A DNA stretch of 64,000 bases from Halomonas sp. GT (GTDB lineage: Bacteria > Pseudomonadota > Gammaproteobacteria > Pseudomonadales > Halomonadaceae), in assembly GCF_002082565.1 (NCBI RefSeq), contig NZ_CP020562.1:2232001-2296000 (forward strand). Reading direction: 5' to 3'. Shown one piece after another: positions 24,374 to 33,535 of the stretch. The translations under genes and the position numbers were made by a program. Position 1 is the first letter of the stretch. The number at the start of each line of letters is the position of its first letter. The notes under the pieces were generated by a model. That model had not been told where the DNA came from. It saw nothing but the letters and a program-made list of their open reading frames with translations, and made no database searches.

Positions 24374-26860
24374 ATGCTCACCTTACTACTCATTGTGCTT
24401 GCCGTTGCAGGCTTGCTCGTGGTGATGCGCCGCGAAGCAGGCGCTACGCCTGCACTCGCCTTGCTTGGCGTACTGGGCTTAGTAGGCTTAGTGTTAGACG
24501 CGCCAATTATTGGCACACTTTTACTGTTAGCCGCGTTAACCGTCGCGGTGACTGGTCTGCCAGCATTACGCAGCAAGTGGCTGACGCCGCGCATTTTCGC
24601 CACCTTCAAAAAGGTAGCGCCGAAAGTGTCTGATACGGAGCGCACGGCATTAGAAGCGGGCAGCGTTTCCTGGGATGGCGAGCTATTCTCTGGCAAACCT
24701 CAATGGGAGTCGTTGCTAAACTATAAAGACGACGGCCTGAGCGAGGCAGAGCAAGCGTTCCTGGATAATCAGTGTGCAAAAGCAGCTGGCATGTGTAACG
24801 CCTGGGATATCGCACAAGAGCGCGCTGACCTCCCCCAACAACTGTGGGATTATCTAAAGAAAGAAGGCTTCTTCGGCATGATTATTCCGAAGGAGTACGG
24901 TGGTCTAGGGTTCTCGGCTAAAGCACAATCCATGGTACTGCAGAAGCTCTCCGCTAATGAAACGCTGATGGTCACTGTTGGCGTACCGAACTCACTCGGC
25001 CCAGGCGAACTGCTGCTCAAATACGGTACTCAGGAACAGAAAGACCATTACTTGCCCCGCCTTGCTGATGGCCGAGAAATCCCCTGTTTCGGCCTAACCG
25101 GTCCGCGTGCTGGCTCTGACGCCACATCCCTGCCGGATACAGGCGTTGTCTGCAAGCAAGTTATCAATGGCGAAGAAGTGCTTGGCTTACGCCTTAACTT
25201 CGAAAAACGCTGGATCACTCTGGCCCCTATTGCAACAGTAGTAGGCCTCGCCTTCCGTCTTTTTGATCCAGAAAAATTGCTCGGCGATGAAGAAGACCGC
25301 GGCATTACCCTAGCGCTAATCCCCCGGGATACTAAGGGCATGGACATCGGTCGCCGTCACCACCCTATCGGCAGCCCGTTTATGAACGGCCCGATTAAAG
25401 GTAACGACGTGTTTGTGCCGCTGGATACCATTATCGGCGGCCCAGACATGATCGGCCAAGGCTGGCGCATGCTGGTCGAGTGCCTCTCGATTGGTCGCTG
25501 CATTACCCTACCTTCTGGCGCCACCGGCACTGCCCGCTACGCGCTAGGCTGGAGCGGTGGCTTTACTCGCGTTCGTCGTCAGTTCAACGTCCCCGTGGCA
25601 GAAATGGAAGGCGTACAAGAGCCGTTAGCACGCATGGCCTCACTGGCTTACATCTCCGCGGCTACGGTTTATCAAACTGCCAACCTGATCGACCACGGCG
25701 AAAAACCTGCCGTTCCTTCAGCGATTTTGAAAAGCCAGCTGACAGAATTCCAGCGCGTATTGCTGAGCGATGCAATGGATGTTCACGGAGGTAAAGCGGT
25801 GACGCTTGGCCCACGCAACTATCTAGGCATTGGCTACAGTGCCAACCCGGTAGCAATCACCGTGGAAGGCGCCAATATTATGACCCGCAACCTAATGATC
25901 TTTGGTCAAGGTGCGATCCGCTGTCATCCGTATGTGCTGGACGAGCTGGCTGCTAAAGATGCCAACGATGTAAAAGCCTTCGACAAAGCCTTCTTTGGCC
26001 ATACTGGACTGATTTTCGGCAATGCCGCTCGTGCCTTTACGCTTGGTTTTGGACTAGGCAAACAGAGCGTCCCCTTCAGCGGCCCCGCCGCTACTTACGC
26101 GCAGGATATTGCACGCCTTTCTGCAGGCTTTGGTTTATGCGCTGATGCCGCCATGGCAAGCCTTGGCTCCACGCTGAAAAAGCGCGAAATGCTATCAGCG
26201 CGCCTGGGCGATGTACTGTCTAACCTATACTTGGCCTCGATGGTGCTAAAGCAGTGGCACACCGGCAATAAAGTGGAAGGTGAAGAAGCACTGTTGCATT
26301 ATAGCCTGCAGTTCTTGCTTAACCGAGCAGAGCAGGCGTTCGTGGAAATTTTCGACAACCTACCGAACCGTGCGTTAGGCAAGGTGCTGAAAGTCGTGGT
26401 TATGCCAACTGGCCGCCGTTGGAATAAACCGCATGACGACTTGGCCCGTGATATCGCACAGCGTGTATCTACGCATAGCGCCCTGCGCAGCAAGCTACTT
26501 TCCAATACGTGGGATAAAGATGATGGCGCAGAGTCTAACCCGCTCGCTCGCTACAACGCCCTGCTAGTGGATTATGATCGCGCTGAAGCCCTCTACCGCA
26601 CAGTGAACAAAGCCTACGCCAAAGGCGAGCTGCCTCAAACGGCGCTACACCCTGAAGCACGCGTAGAAGCTGCCCTGGAAAAAGGACTAATCAAAGAAGA
26701 GGACGCTCAGTTTATGCGTGCTTTCGAGGCAGAAGTCCTTGAGATGCTGACGGTTGATGATTTCGCCTATGACGCGTTTGCCAATGATAAATCGACCTTG
26801 ATTAATCACAACGCAGCGCCTGTCGCCACACCGCAGCAAGCTGAAACCAGCGTCAAATAG
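24374..26860 (+). CDS. fadE: FadE-type acyl-CoA dehydrogenase
   Basis: 828 residues, close to E. coli FadE (814) and much longer than ordinary acyl-CoA dehydrogenases. The first ~75 residues form two hydrophobic segments, suggesting membrane association. The flavoprotein core follows: GFFGMIIPKEYGGLGFSAKA, PCFGLTGPRAGSDATSLPDT and a long C-terminal extension unique to FadE. It catalyses the first step of beta-oxidation, forming trans-2-enoyl-CoA. A GGAG site lies 8 bases before the ATG. It is monocistronic, bounded by the bet terminator and its own terminator. No FadR-type operator was identified by eye in the 200 bases upstream. Confidence 0.94.
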   Translation: MLTLLLIVLAVAGLLVVMRREAGATPALALLGVLGLVGLVLDAPIIGTLLLLAALTVAVTGLPALRSKWLTPRIFATFKKVAPKVSDTERTALEAGSVSWDGELFSGKPQWESLLNYKDDGLSEAEQAFLDNQCAKAAGMCNAWDIAQERADLPQQLWDYLKKEGFFGMIIPKEYGGLGFSAKAQSMVLQKLSANETLMVTVGVPNSLGPGELLLKYGTQEQKDHYLPRLADGREIPCFGLTGPRAGSDATSLPDTGVVCKQVINGEEVLGLRLNFEKRWITLAPIATVVGLAFRLFDPEKLLGDEEDRGITLALIPRDTKGMDIGRRHHPIGSPFMNGPIKGNDVFVPLDTIIGGPDMIGQGWRMLVECLSIGRCITLPSGATGTARYALGWSGGFTRVRRQFNVPVAEMEGVQEPLARMASLAYISAATVYQTANLIDHGEKPAVPSAILKSQLTEFQRVLLSDAMDVHGGKAVTLGPRNYLGIGYSANPVAITVEGANIMTRNLMIFGQGAIRCHPYVLDELAAKDANDVKAFDKAFFGHTGLIFGNAARAFTLGFGLGKQSVPFSGPAATYAQDIARLSAGFGLCADAAMASLGSTLKKREMLSARLGDVLSNLYLASMVLKQWHTGNKVEGEEALLHYSLQFLLNRAEQAFVEIFDNLPNRALGKVLKVVVMPTGRRWNKPHDDLARDIAQRVSTHSALRSKLLSNTWDKDDGAESNPLARYNALLVDYDRAEALYRTVNKAYAKGELPQTALHPEARVEAALEKGLIKEEDAQFMRAFEAEVLEMLTVDDFAYDAFANDKSTLINHNAAPVATPQQAETSVK

Positions 26861-26886
26861 CGCTTCCTCTTTAACTGGTAACCCCG

Positions 26887-26912
26887 ACCGGCCTCTTCAG
26901 GCCGGTTTTTTT
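26887..26912 (+). terminator. intrinsic terminator of fadE
   Basis: ACCGGCCT-CTTC-AGGCCGGT is an 8-bp perfect stem with a 4-base loop followed by a run of seven to eight T. Confidence 0.94.
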
Positions 26913-26927
26913 CTAAGGTGTATTTTC

Positions 26928-26954
26928 ATAAACGAAACAAACGAACATTCGTTT
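26928..26954 (+). promoter_or_regulatory. candidate GlpR control site upstream of glpS
   Basis: This segment holds ATAAACGAAACAAACG overlapping the interrupted palindrome AAACGAA-CA-TTCGTTT (26939-26954). The first block recurs as ATAAAGCGAAACAAA in the glpK promoter, and ACGAACATT recurs upstream of glpR. Recurrence at three glycerol promoters supports a shared regulator, most simply GlpR. The 350 bases between here and glpS hold the promoter and leader; frames in it lack ribosome sites. Confidence 0.5.
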
Positions 26955-27304
26955 ATCTCCCTCAGCGATTGCCTTTCTTCTTTAACTGCCTTTCCCGACT
27001 TGCCTTATCTCATCGAAACAACAGGCAAGCGGCGCTTCTGTCTAACAGAGTCCGCGACGATGTACGCCTAAAAGCGAATACAAACAGCCATAAAAGTCGT
27101 TGCAAGTTCGCAAATGATCAACTAGCCTTTCGTTATTGAAAATAAAGTAAGTGAAAATCCGCTTGATGGTTGGCTGACAATAAATTGCAAACAGCCAAGG
27201 CTAACATCTCGAATAAGCGACCATTGCTTCACTTTTCAATAGCGATCAACGCAAGACCTCTACCAATAACATTTATCTATAACAATGACGTTAGCGAGAT
27301 CGGC

Positions 27305-28402
27305 ATGTCCTTACATCTGCAAAATATCGACCACATCGTCGGTGGTGAATCCCACATCAGTGGTGTAAACCTCGAGCTGGAGCCGGGTTCTTTCAATGTG
27401 CTGCTAGGGCGAACTCTAGCAGGTAAAACAACGCTCATGCGTTTAATGGCGGGGTTGGAGCAACCTACCCGGGGGCGAATCTACATGGATGGCAAGGATG
27501 TCACGGGCGTATCCGTCCGCAACCGTAATGTCTCCATGGTGTATCAGCAGTTCATCAACTACCCAAGCTTAACCGTACGAGACAACATCGCATCCCCTTT
27601 AAAGCTTGCTAAAACGCCGCAGCAAGAAATTGATCAGCGTGTCAACAGTATCGCTGAAATGCTTCACATCGAGCATTTGTTAGATCGCTACCCACAAGAG
27701 CTTTCTGGCGGTCAGCAGCAGCGAACTGCCATGGGGCGCGCGCTTGTGAAAGATGCTGACTTGATTCTGTTCGACGAACCCTTGGTCAACCTTGATTATA
27801 AACTTCGAGAAGAACTTCGGGATGAACTGCGCGAGCTGTTTAAAGCCCGCAACTGTATTGCTGTCTATGCCACCACGGAGCCTAATGAAGCACTTGCGTT
27901 GGGAGGCAACACGGCCGTTCTACATGAAGGTAAGCTGTTGCAATACGGTCCAACTGAGCAGGTTTATCGAAAACCTAACGGTCGTCACAGTGCTGAAATG
28001 TTCTCAGAGCCACCGATCAACATTGTGCCAGGCAAGCTAACCGCATCAGAAATCACTTTTGACCAAACCATACACTTTCCCTGTGATGCAGGATTGCAAC
28101 GCTTACCACCCGGCGACTACGACTTCGGTGTGCGAGCTTCTCATATCAACTTAACGCCTCAATCAGACGATGATCTGGAACTCCCTGTGCAAGTTGATGT
28201 GGCTGAAATCAGTGGCTCGGAAACGTTTTTACACGTGCGCCATGAACACTTCCCGCTAGTACTCCACCTTACAGGTATTCACGAGTTCAACATGAACGAC
28301 ACTATCAATGTCTATTTTCCAACGCATCACCTCTATGCGTTTGATAAAAATGGCAGTACCGTTCATGTGCCCCTAGCACAAGGGGGAGCCGCCCATGGCT
28401 GA
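27305..28402 (+). CDS. glpS: glycerol ABC transporter ATPase GlpS
   Basis: About 365 residues. It is an ABC ATPase of the UgpC/MalK class with a C-terminal TOBE-type domain. Walker A is GRTLAGKTT (35-43), the signature LSGGQ (133-137) and Walker B ILFDEP with Glu158. The switch histidine is replaced by Thr191 (VYATTEP instead of the usual VTHDQ). It pairs with the next ATPase, GlpT, which has the opposite defect. The frame opens at 27170, but the ATG at 27305 gives the normal family N-terminus MSLHLQNIDH. It is first in a glpSTPQUV-glpD cluster, as in rhizobial glycerol transporters. Its end overlaps glpT by 8 bp. Confidence 0.87.
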   Translation: MSLHLQNIDHIVGGESHISGVNLELEPGSFNVLLGRTLAGKTTLMRLMAGLEQPTRGRIYMDGKDVTGVSVRNRNVSMVYQQFINYPSLTVRDNIASPLKLAKTPQQEIDQRVNSIAEMLHIEHLLDRYPQELSGGQQQRTAMGRALVKDADLILFDEPLVNLDYKLREELRDELRELFKARNCIAVYATTEPNEALALGGNTAVLHEGKLLQYGPTEQVYRKPNGRHSAEMFSEPPINIVPGKLTASEITFDQTIHFPCDAGLQRLPPGDYDFGVRASHINLTPQSDDDLELPVQVDVAEISGSETFLHVRHEHFPLVLHLTGIHEFNMNDTINVYFPTHHLYAFDKNGSTVHVPLAQGGAAHG

Positions 28403-29495
28403 GATTACGCTTAAGGGACTAGCCCACAGCTATACTAAAACGCCATCTGGCAGCGATGATTATGCGATCCGCCAAATGGATCATGTATGGCATCAAGGTG
28501 GTGCTTATGCCCTACTCGGCCCTTCAGGCTGCGGTAAATCCACATTACTGAACATTATTTCCGGTCTCCTGGAGCCCTCCGAAGGCGACGTACTCTTTGA
28601 TGGTCAGCGCGTTAACGAGCTGCCGCCCGAAGAACGCAATATCGCCCAGGTTTTCCAGTTTCCAGTGATCTACGACACCATGACGGTGTATGACAACCTA
28701 GCCTTTCCGCTGCGGAATATGAACACACCTGAATATAAGGTTGATCCTAAAGTTCAAGAAGTAGCGGACATCCTCGACTTGACGCCGCTGCTATCACGCA
28801 AGGCCAAAAATCTGACGGCAGATGAGAAGCAAAAAGTCTCCATGGGCCGCGGCCTTGTTCGCGACGATGTTTCGGCGATTTTGTTTGATGAACCACTCAC
28901 TGTTATCGATCCACAATTAAAGTGGAAGCTACGCCGTAAACTCAAAGAGATTCATGAGCGATTTAATATCACCATGATCTACGTGACTCATGACCAGCTA
29001 GAAGCATCCACCTTTGCGGATAAAATCGCGGTGATGTATGGCGGTCAAGTGGTCCAGTTCGGCACGCCCCGTGAGCTGTTCGAAAAACCAGCCCATACGT
29101 TCGTCGGCTACTTTATTGGTAGCCCAGGCATGAACTTTATGGAGGTCTCCCATCATGACGGTAACGTTATGTTCGGTAACCAACCGCTGCCTGTTAACAG
29201 TGCGATTGCTCATCACGTAGCCTCAGCACCGTCTAGTAACATCAAGCTTGGCATCCGCCCTGAGTTTATTACCGTCTCTAACTCTCCCGGGCCGAATACG
29301 TTGCCCATTAACGTCGTTAACCTCCAAGACCTTGGCACTTATTCTTTGTTGAGTTTCAAGCTAAACGGCCAGCTATTTAAGGCGCGCCTCCCCGAAGGAC
29401 ACACAGCGATCAACGAATCCGCATTTGCTGGGTTTTCTGACCAGCATATCGGCCTCTATATCGATGAATACCTGGTGGAGATCGGTCATGAATAA
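28395..29495 (+). CDS. glpT: glycerol ABC transporter ATPase GlpT (degenerate signature)
   Basis: 366 residues. Walker A is GPSGCGKST (42-50), Walker B ILFDEP with Glu166, and the switch histidine His199 is present in YVTHDQLEAS. The ABC signature is degenerate: LTADE at 140-144 instead of LSGGQ. A TOBE-like C-terminal domain follows. It should form a heterodimer with GlpS, giving one canonical and one degenerate ATP site. This GlpT is unrelated to the E. coli glycerol-3-phosphate antiporter of the same name. Start and stop overlap both neighbours by 8 bp, implying translational coupling. Confidence 0.87.
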   Translation: MAEITLKGLAHSYTKTPSGSDDYAIRQMDHVWHQGGAYALLGPSGCGKSTLLNIISGLLEPSEGDVLFDGQRVNELPPEERNIAQVFQFPVIYDTMTVYDNLAFPLRNMNTPEYKVDPKVQEVADILDLTPLLSRKAKNLTADEKQKVSMGRGLVRDDVSAILFDEPLTVIDPQLKWKLRRKLKEIHERFNITMIYVTHDQLEASTFADKIAVMYGGQVVQFGTPRELFEKPAHTFVGYFIGSPGMNFMEVSHHDGNVMFGNQPLPVNSAIAHHVASAPSSNIKLGIRPEFITVSNSPGPNTLPINVVNLQDLGTYSLLSFKLNGQLFKARLPEGHTAINESAFAGFSDQHIGLYIDEYLVEIGHE

Positions 29496-30375
29496 CAAAG
29501 TACGCAATAACCGAGCGTGGCTGCTAGTTCTCCCCATGCTGGTGCTGGTGGCCTTTTCAGCCATCATTCCGTTAATGACCGTGGTGAACTACTCCGTACA
29601 AGACGTATTGGGGCCAAATGCCCGCTTCTTTACGGGTACTGAGTGGTTTCAAACCATGCTCAATGACTCTGCTCTACGGGCAGCATTTATCAGGCAAATT
29701 ATCTTCTCACTGACGATTCTGGCTATTCAGGTCCCACTGGGTATCGCCATCGCACTGATTATGCCGAAGCGCGGCTGGCAGGCCTCTGCCGTATTGATTT
29801 TGATAACCCTGCCACTGCTGATTCCTTGGAACGTTGTAGGCAGCATCTGGCAAATCTTTACCCGTGGCGATATTGGGTTAATGGGCTGGGGGCTTCGCGA
29901 GCTAGGCATTAATTACAACATCACCCGCAACGCTGGTGATGCCTGGGCCACCATCATTTTAATGGACGTTTGGCACTGGACACCGCTGGTAGCAATGCTT
30001 TGCTATAGCGGACTGCGCTCTATTCCAGAAGCCTACTACCAAGCAGCCCGGATCGACCGTGCCTCAAAATGGGCCGTGTTTCGCTATATTCAATTGCCGA
30101 AACTTACCAATGTACTGGTCATCGCCGTACTACTGCGCTTTATGCACTCGTTCATGATCTACGCCGAACCGTTCGTACTTACCGGTGGCGGCCCAGGCAG
30201 CTCTACTACCTTCCTCAGTCAGTCGCTAGCCACTATGGCCATTGGCCAGCAGGATCTGGGGCCTTCCGCCGCGTTCTCGATCATTTACTTCCTGGTCATT
30301 TTGCTGGTGAGCTGGGTGTTCTACACCACCATCATGCACATGCAAAAAGATAAGAACCCGCACGGGGGAGCATGA
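29488..30375 (+). CDS. glpP: glycerol ABC transporter permease GlpP
   Basis: 295 residues with six predicted helices, an MalF/UgpA-type permease. The cytoplasmic EAA loop is visible (IPEAYYQAARIDRASKWAVFRYIQLPKL), where the ATPases dock. The start ATG at 29488 overlaps the glpT stop by 8 bp and has GGAG before it; the frame extends further into glpT but no start there is plausible. It forms the membrane channel with GlpQ. Confidence 0.88.
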   Translation: MNNKVRNNRAWLLVLPMLVLVAFSAIIPLMTVVNYSVQDVLGPNARFFTGTEWFQTMLNDSALRAAFIRQIIFSLTILAIQVPLGIAIALIMPKRGWQASAVLILITLPLLIPWNVVGSIWQIFTRGDIGLMGWGLRELGINYNITRNAGDAWATIILMDVWHWTPLVAMLCYSGLRSIPEAYYQAARIDRASKWAVFRYIQLPKLTNVLVIAVLLRFMHSFMIYAEPFVLTGGGPGSSTTFLSQSLATMAIGQQDLGPSAAFSIIYFLVILLVSWVFYTTIMHMQKDKNPHGGA

Positions 30376-30376
30376 T

Positions 30377-31270
30377 ATGTACCGCTTAGAAAATACCCAG
30401 CAGGGTGAAAAATATAACACCATATTTAGCCGTACGACGCCTGCTCAACGGCGTAAACGCAACGCGCGGAGTCGGCTTCGTTCGCGGCTATTGTTAGGTC
30501 TTTACTTGTTTTTAATGATTTTGCCAATTTACTGGCTAATCAATATGTCGCTGCAAACTAATAGCGAAATTCTCGGCTCCATGACGCTGTGGCCGCAAAA
30601 TATAACGTTTGATAACTATATCAGGATCTTTACCAATTCAAGTTGGTACATGGGCTACGTTAACTCGATGCTTTATGTTGCCATGAATATGCTCATCACC
30701 ATTTGTGTGGCGTTGCCTGCGGCTTACGCATTCAGTCGCTACACCTTTATTGGCGATAAGCATTTGTTCTTCTGGCTGCTTACCAACTTGATGGCTCCCC
30801 CAGCAGTATTTTTGCTGCCCTACTTCCAGCTCTACTACTCAGTTGGTTTATTCGATACTCACATCGCGGTAGCACTGGCTCACTGCCTATTTAACATTCC
30901 GCTCGCGATCTGGATATTAGAAGGCTTTATGAGCAGCGTACCCAAAGAGATTGACGAAACAGCTTATATCGATGGCTATAGCTTCCCTAAATTCTTCGTC
31001 AAAATTTTCATTCCCATGATTCGCTCAGGGATTGGTGTCACGCTGTTCTTCTTATTCATGTTCTCTTGGGTAGAACTACTGCTAGCCCGCACGCTGACCG
31101 CCACCGATGCTCAGCCGATTGGCATGATCATGACCCGCACCTCAACGGCCTCGGGTATTGATTGGGGAACGCTGGCTGCTGCCGGGGTATTAACCATCAT
31201 ACCTGGCATTTTGGTGGTCTATTTCGTTCGCAACCATATCGCCAAGGGCTTTGCCCTGGGCCGCACCTAA
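30377..31270 (+). CDS. glpQ: glycerol ABC transporter permease GlpQ
   Basis: 297 residues, an MalG/UgpE-type permease with six helices. The EAA loop is SVPKEIDETAYIDGYSFPKFFVKIFIPMI. The N-terminal ~35 residues before the first helix are basic and longer than usual for the family. A GGGGGAG site lies before the ATG, which is 1 base after the glpP stop. This GlpQ is a permease and not the periplasmic glycerophosphodiesterase of E. coli. Confidence 0.87.
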   Translation: MYRLENTQQGEKYNTIFSRTTPAQRRKRNARSRLRSRLLLGLYLFLMILPIYWLINMSLQTNSEILGSMTLWPQNITFDNYIRIFTNSSWYMGYVNSMLYVAMNMLITICVALPAAYAFSRYTFIGDKHLFFWLLTNLMAPPAVFLLPYFQLYYSVGLFDTHIAVALAHCLFNIPLAIWILEGFMSSVPKEIDETAYIDGYSFPKFFVKIFIPMIRSGIGVTLFFLFMFSWVELLLARTLTATDAQPIGMIMTRTSTASGIDWGTLAAAGVLTIIPGILVVYFVRNHIAKGFALGRT

Positions 31271-31282
31271 GGAGCAGTCATT

Positions 31283-31555
31283 ATGTCTTGGATGGTATGG
31301 ACTCCCCCTACGGCCATTTTCTTTTCATCGATAGCAGCAATGCTTGCAGGCATGACGCTATGGGAACTCTTGTCTCCCACGGTGGAACGCAAAGGTTTTT
31401 TACCCATTAGCACCACTCGCGGTGATCGGCTGTTTATCGGCCTGCTATCTGCCGCGTTTATTCACTTGGGCTTCATTGGGTTCACGTCGATTTCAATTTG
31501 GATTGCACTAGCACTTTCAGCGGTATGGCTGCTGGTGTTAATGCGCTGGGGTTAG
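31283..31555 (+). CDS. glpU: small membrane protein GlpU (DUF2160 type)
   Basis: 90 residues with about three hydrophobic helices and a short basic loop (RKGFLPISTTRGDRL). It matches the small DUF2160 membrane protein that sits between the permease and binding-protein genes in rhizobial glpSTPQUV clusters. Its function is not established; a role in transporter assembly or stability is possible. It begins 12 bp after glpQ with an AAGGAG site. Confidence 0.82.
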   Translation: MSWMVWTPPTAIFFSSIAAMLAGMTLWELLSPTVERKGFLPISTTRGDRLFIGLLSAAFIHLGFIGFTSISIWIALALSAVWLLVLMRWG

Positions 31556-31627
31556 CCCTGGCGTTAAGTACGGCAGTATCAAGGACGCTCAAGATATCAG
31601 GGAAGAGCACAACAAAACGAGGTCAAC

Positions 31628-33367
31628 ATGCGCAATAACAAGTTCAAACTTACTACCCTCGCCGCCAGCCTAATGCTCGCATCGGGGACACTGATGGCCG
31701 ACGATCACGATGCGCGGGCAATTGCGGAGCGCTTGGTCGACGAACACTTCCAAAACTCAACCTTGAGTCGTGAAGAGCAAATCGAAGAACTTCTTTGGTT
31801 TGCAAAAGCAGCGGAGCCTTTCCGCGGCATGGACATTCAAACTGTCGCAGAAGGTTTGACCACCCACGTCTATGAAAGTGAAGTGCTGGCAGAAGCATTC
31901 AGTGAGCTAACCGGTATCAATATTACTCACAATATTATCGGCGAAGGCGACGTCGTTGATACGATGCAAAACCAGATGCAGTCAGGTAACAGCATTTACG
32001 ACGGTTTTGTGAATGACACTGACTCTATCGGCACGCACATTCGTTACGGCACCACCATCAACCTCACCGAGGCAATGGAAAACGAATGGGCTGACTACAC
32101 ACTACCCACGCTGGACCTAGACGACTTCATTGGCTTGCAATACGGCACCGGCCCCGATGGCAGCTTATTCCAGCTACCCACTCAGCAATTCGCAAACCTT
32201 TACTGGTTCCGTTATGACTGGTTCCAGCGTGAAGATCTGCAAGATCAGTTCCGTGAGATTTATGGCTATGATCTTGGTGTACCCACGAATTGGACAGCTT
32301 ACGAAGATATTGCCGAGTTCTTTACCGAGCATGTTGGTGAAATCGACGGCACTACCGTCTATGGCCACATGGACTACGGCCGTCGTGATCCATCGCTTGG
32401 CTGGCGCTTCCACGACTCCTGGCTTTCAATGGCAGGTATGGGTAGCCCAGGCGTGCCGTCAGGCAATCCAGTCGATGACTGGGGCATTCGTGTTAACGAA
32501 GATAGCCAACCTGTAGGCGCCAGCGTTAGCCGTGGCGGTGCAACCAACTCACCCGCTTCTGTCTTTGCCATGCAAAAAGCTGTTGACTGGCTACGTGACT
32601 TTGCACCAGCTGAAGCGCAGGGCATGACCTTTGGTGAAGCAGGCCCAGTCCCTGCTCAAGGTCACATTGCTCAGCAAATTTTCTGGTACACCGCTTTCAC
32701 CGCAGACATGACAGATCCTGCTGTGGCAGTAACTGATGATGAAGGCAATCCACTTTGGCGTATGGCGCCGTCACCTACCGGTCCTTACTGGGAAGAAGGT
32801 ATGAAAGTGGGCTATCAAGATGTAGGCGCATGGACATTCTTTGACTCTACACCTGAGGACCGTCGAACCGCTGCCTGGCTATTTGCCCAGTTCACAGTGT
32901 CTAAAACAACCTCTCTTGAAAAGCTAATGGCTGGCCTAACGCCGATTCGTGAATCTGACATTTTCTCTGAGCAGATGACTGAAATGGCACCTAAGCTTGG
33001 TGGTTTAGTTGAGTTCTACCGCAGCCCCAACGAATCCAACTGGACACCTACAGGCACCAACGTACCCGACTATCCGCGTATGGCTCCGTTATGGTGGCAA
33101 AACCTAGCGCCGGTAATGAGCGGCGAAGTTACCCCTCAAGAGGGCTTGGATAAGCTAGCGTCAGATATGGATAACACCATGCATCGCTTAGCTCGCGCGA
33201 ACGTCTTCGATAGCTACGCCCCGGTGCTTAACGAAGAGCGCGACCCGCAATACTGGCTGGATCAAGAAGGCTCTCCCAAACAAAAGCTTGATGATGAAAT
33301 GCCGCAAGGAACCACCGTTCCTTACGATGAAATGATGGAAGCCTGGATGGAAGCGGGTACCCGTTAA
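31628..33367 (+). CDS. glpV: glycerol-binding periplasmic protein GlpV
   Basis: 579 residues, long for a solute-binding protein but normal for GlpV. The signal peptide is residues 1-24 (LMLASGTLMADD). The mature protein has the type II binding-protein lobes with many aromatic residues (FRYDWF, SLGWRFHDSWLSMAG, MAPLWWQNLAPV). It captures glycerol in the periplasm for GlpSTPQ. A 72-bp gap before it and a hairpin after it suggest it may be made in excess over the membrane parts, as is common for binding proteins. Confidence 0.88.
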   Translation: MRNNKFKLTTLAASLMLASGTLMADDHDARAIAERLVDEHFQNSTLSREEQIEELLWFAKAAEPFRGMDIQTVAEGLTTHVYESEVLAEAFSELTGINITHNIIGEGDVVDTMQNQMQSGNSIYDGFVNDTDSIGTHIRYGTTINLTEAMENEWADYTLPTLDLDDFIGLQYGTGPDGSLFQLPTQQFANLYWFRYDWFQREDLQDQFREIYGYDLGVPTNWTAYEDIAEFFTEHVGEIDGTTVYGHMDYGRRDPSLGWRFHDSWLSMAGMGSPGVPSGNPVDDWGIRVNEDSQPVGASVSRGGATNSPASVFAMQKAVDWLRDFAPAEAQGMTFGEAGPVPAQGHIAQQIFWYTAFTADMTDPAVAVTDDEGNPLWRMAPSPTGPYWEEGMKVGYQDVGAWTFFDSTPEDRRTAAWLFAQFTVSKTTSLEKLMAGLTPIRESDIFSEQMTEMAPKLGGLVEFYRSPNESNWTPTGTNVPDYPRMAPLWWQNLAPVMSGEVTPQEGLDKLASDMDNTMHRLARANVFDSYAPVLNEERDPQYWLDQEGSPKQKLDDEMPQGTTVPYDEMMEAWMEAGTR

Positions 33368-33375
33368 TCCAGTTA

Positions 33376-33395
33376 GGGCGGGCTTCGGCCCGCTC
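33376..33395 (+). terminator. TTCG-loop hairpin after glpV
   Basis: GGGCGGGC-TTCG-GCCCGCTC forms an 8-bp stem (one G-U) with a very stable UUCG loop, 9 bases after the glpV stop. Only a weak T-run follows, so it may stabilise the glpS-V message or partly terminate before glpD. Confidence 0.65.
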
Positions 33396-33535
33396 TATTA
33401 AGCTCAAAAACTAGGTTTCATCAGCGGCGAGCAAATAACAGCAGGGCTCGCTGGTCTACATAGGCTTATTGCTTTGTTGTCATGTTGAAACCGCTACCTA
33501 AACACGGGGCTTTTTCTTTGTTAATTGGAACCGCT

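Noticed and set aside
26918..27139. 73-residue frame upstream of glpS
   Set aside because: It covers the probable GlpR site and leader, lacks a ribosome site and reads as noncoding.
28395..29495. GlpT as a glycerol-3-phosphate antiporter
   Set aside because: The protein is an ABC ATPase; the name follows the rhizobial glpSTPQUV nomenclature.
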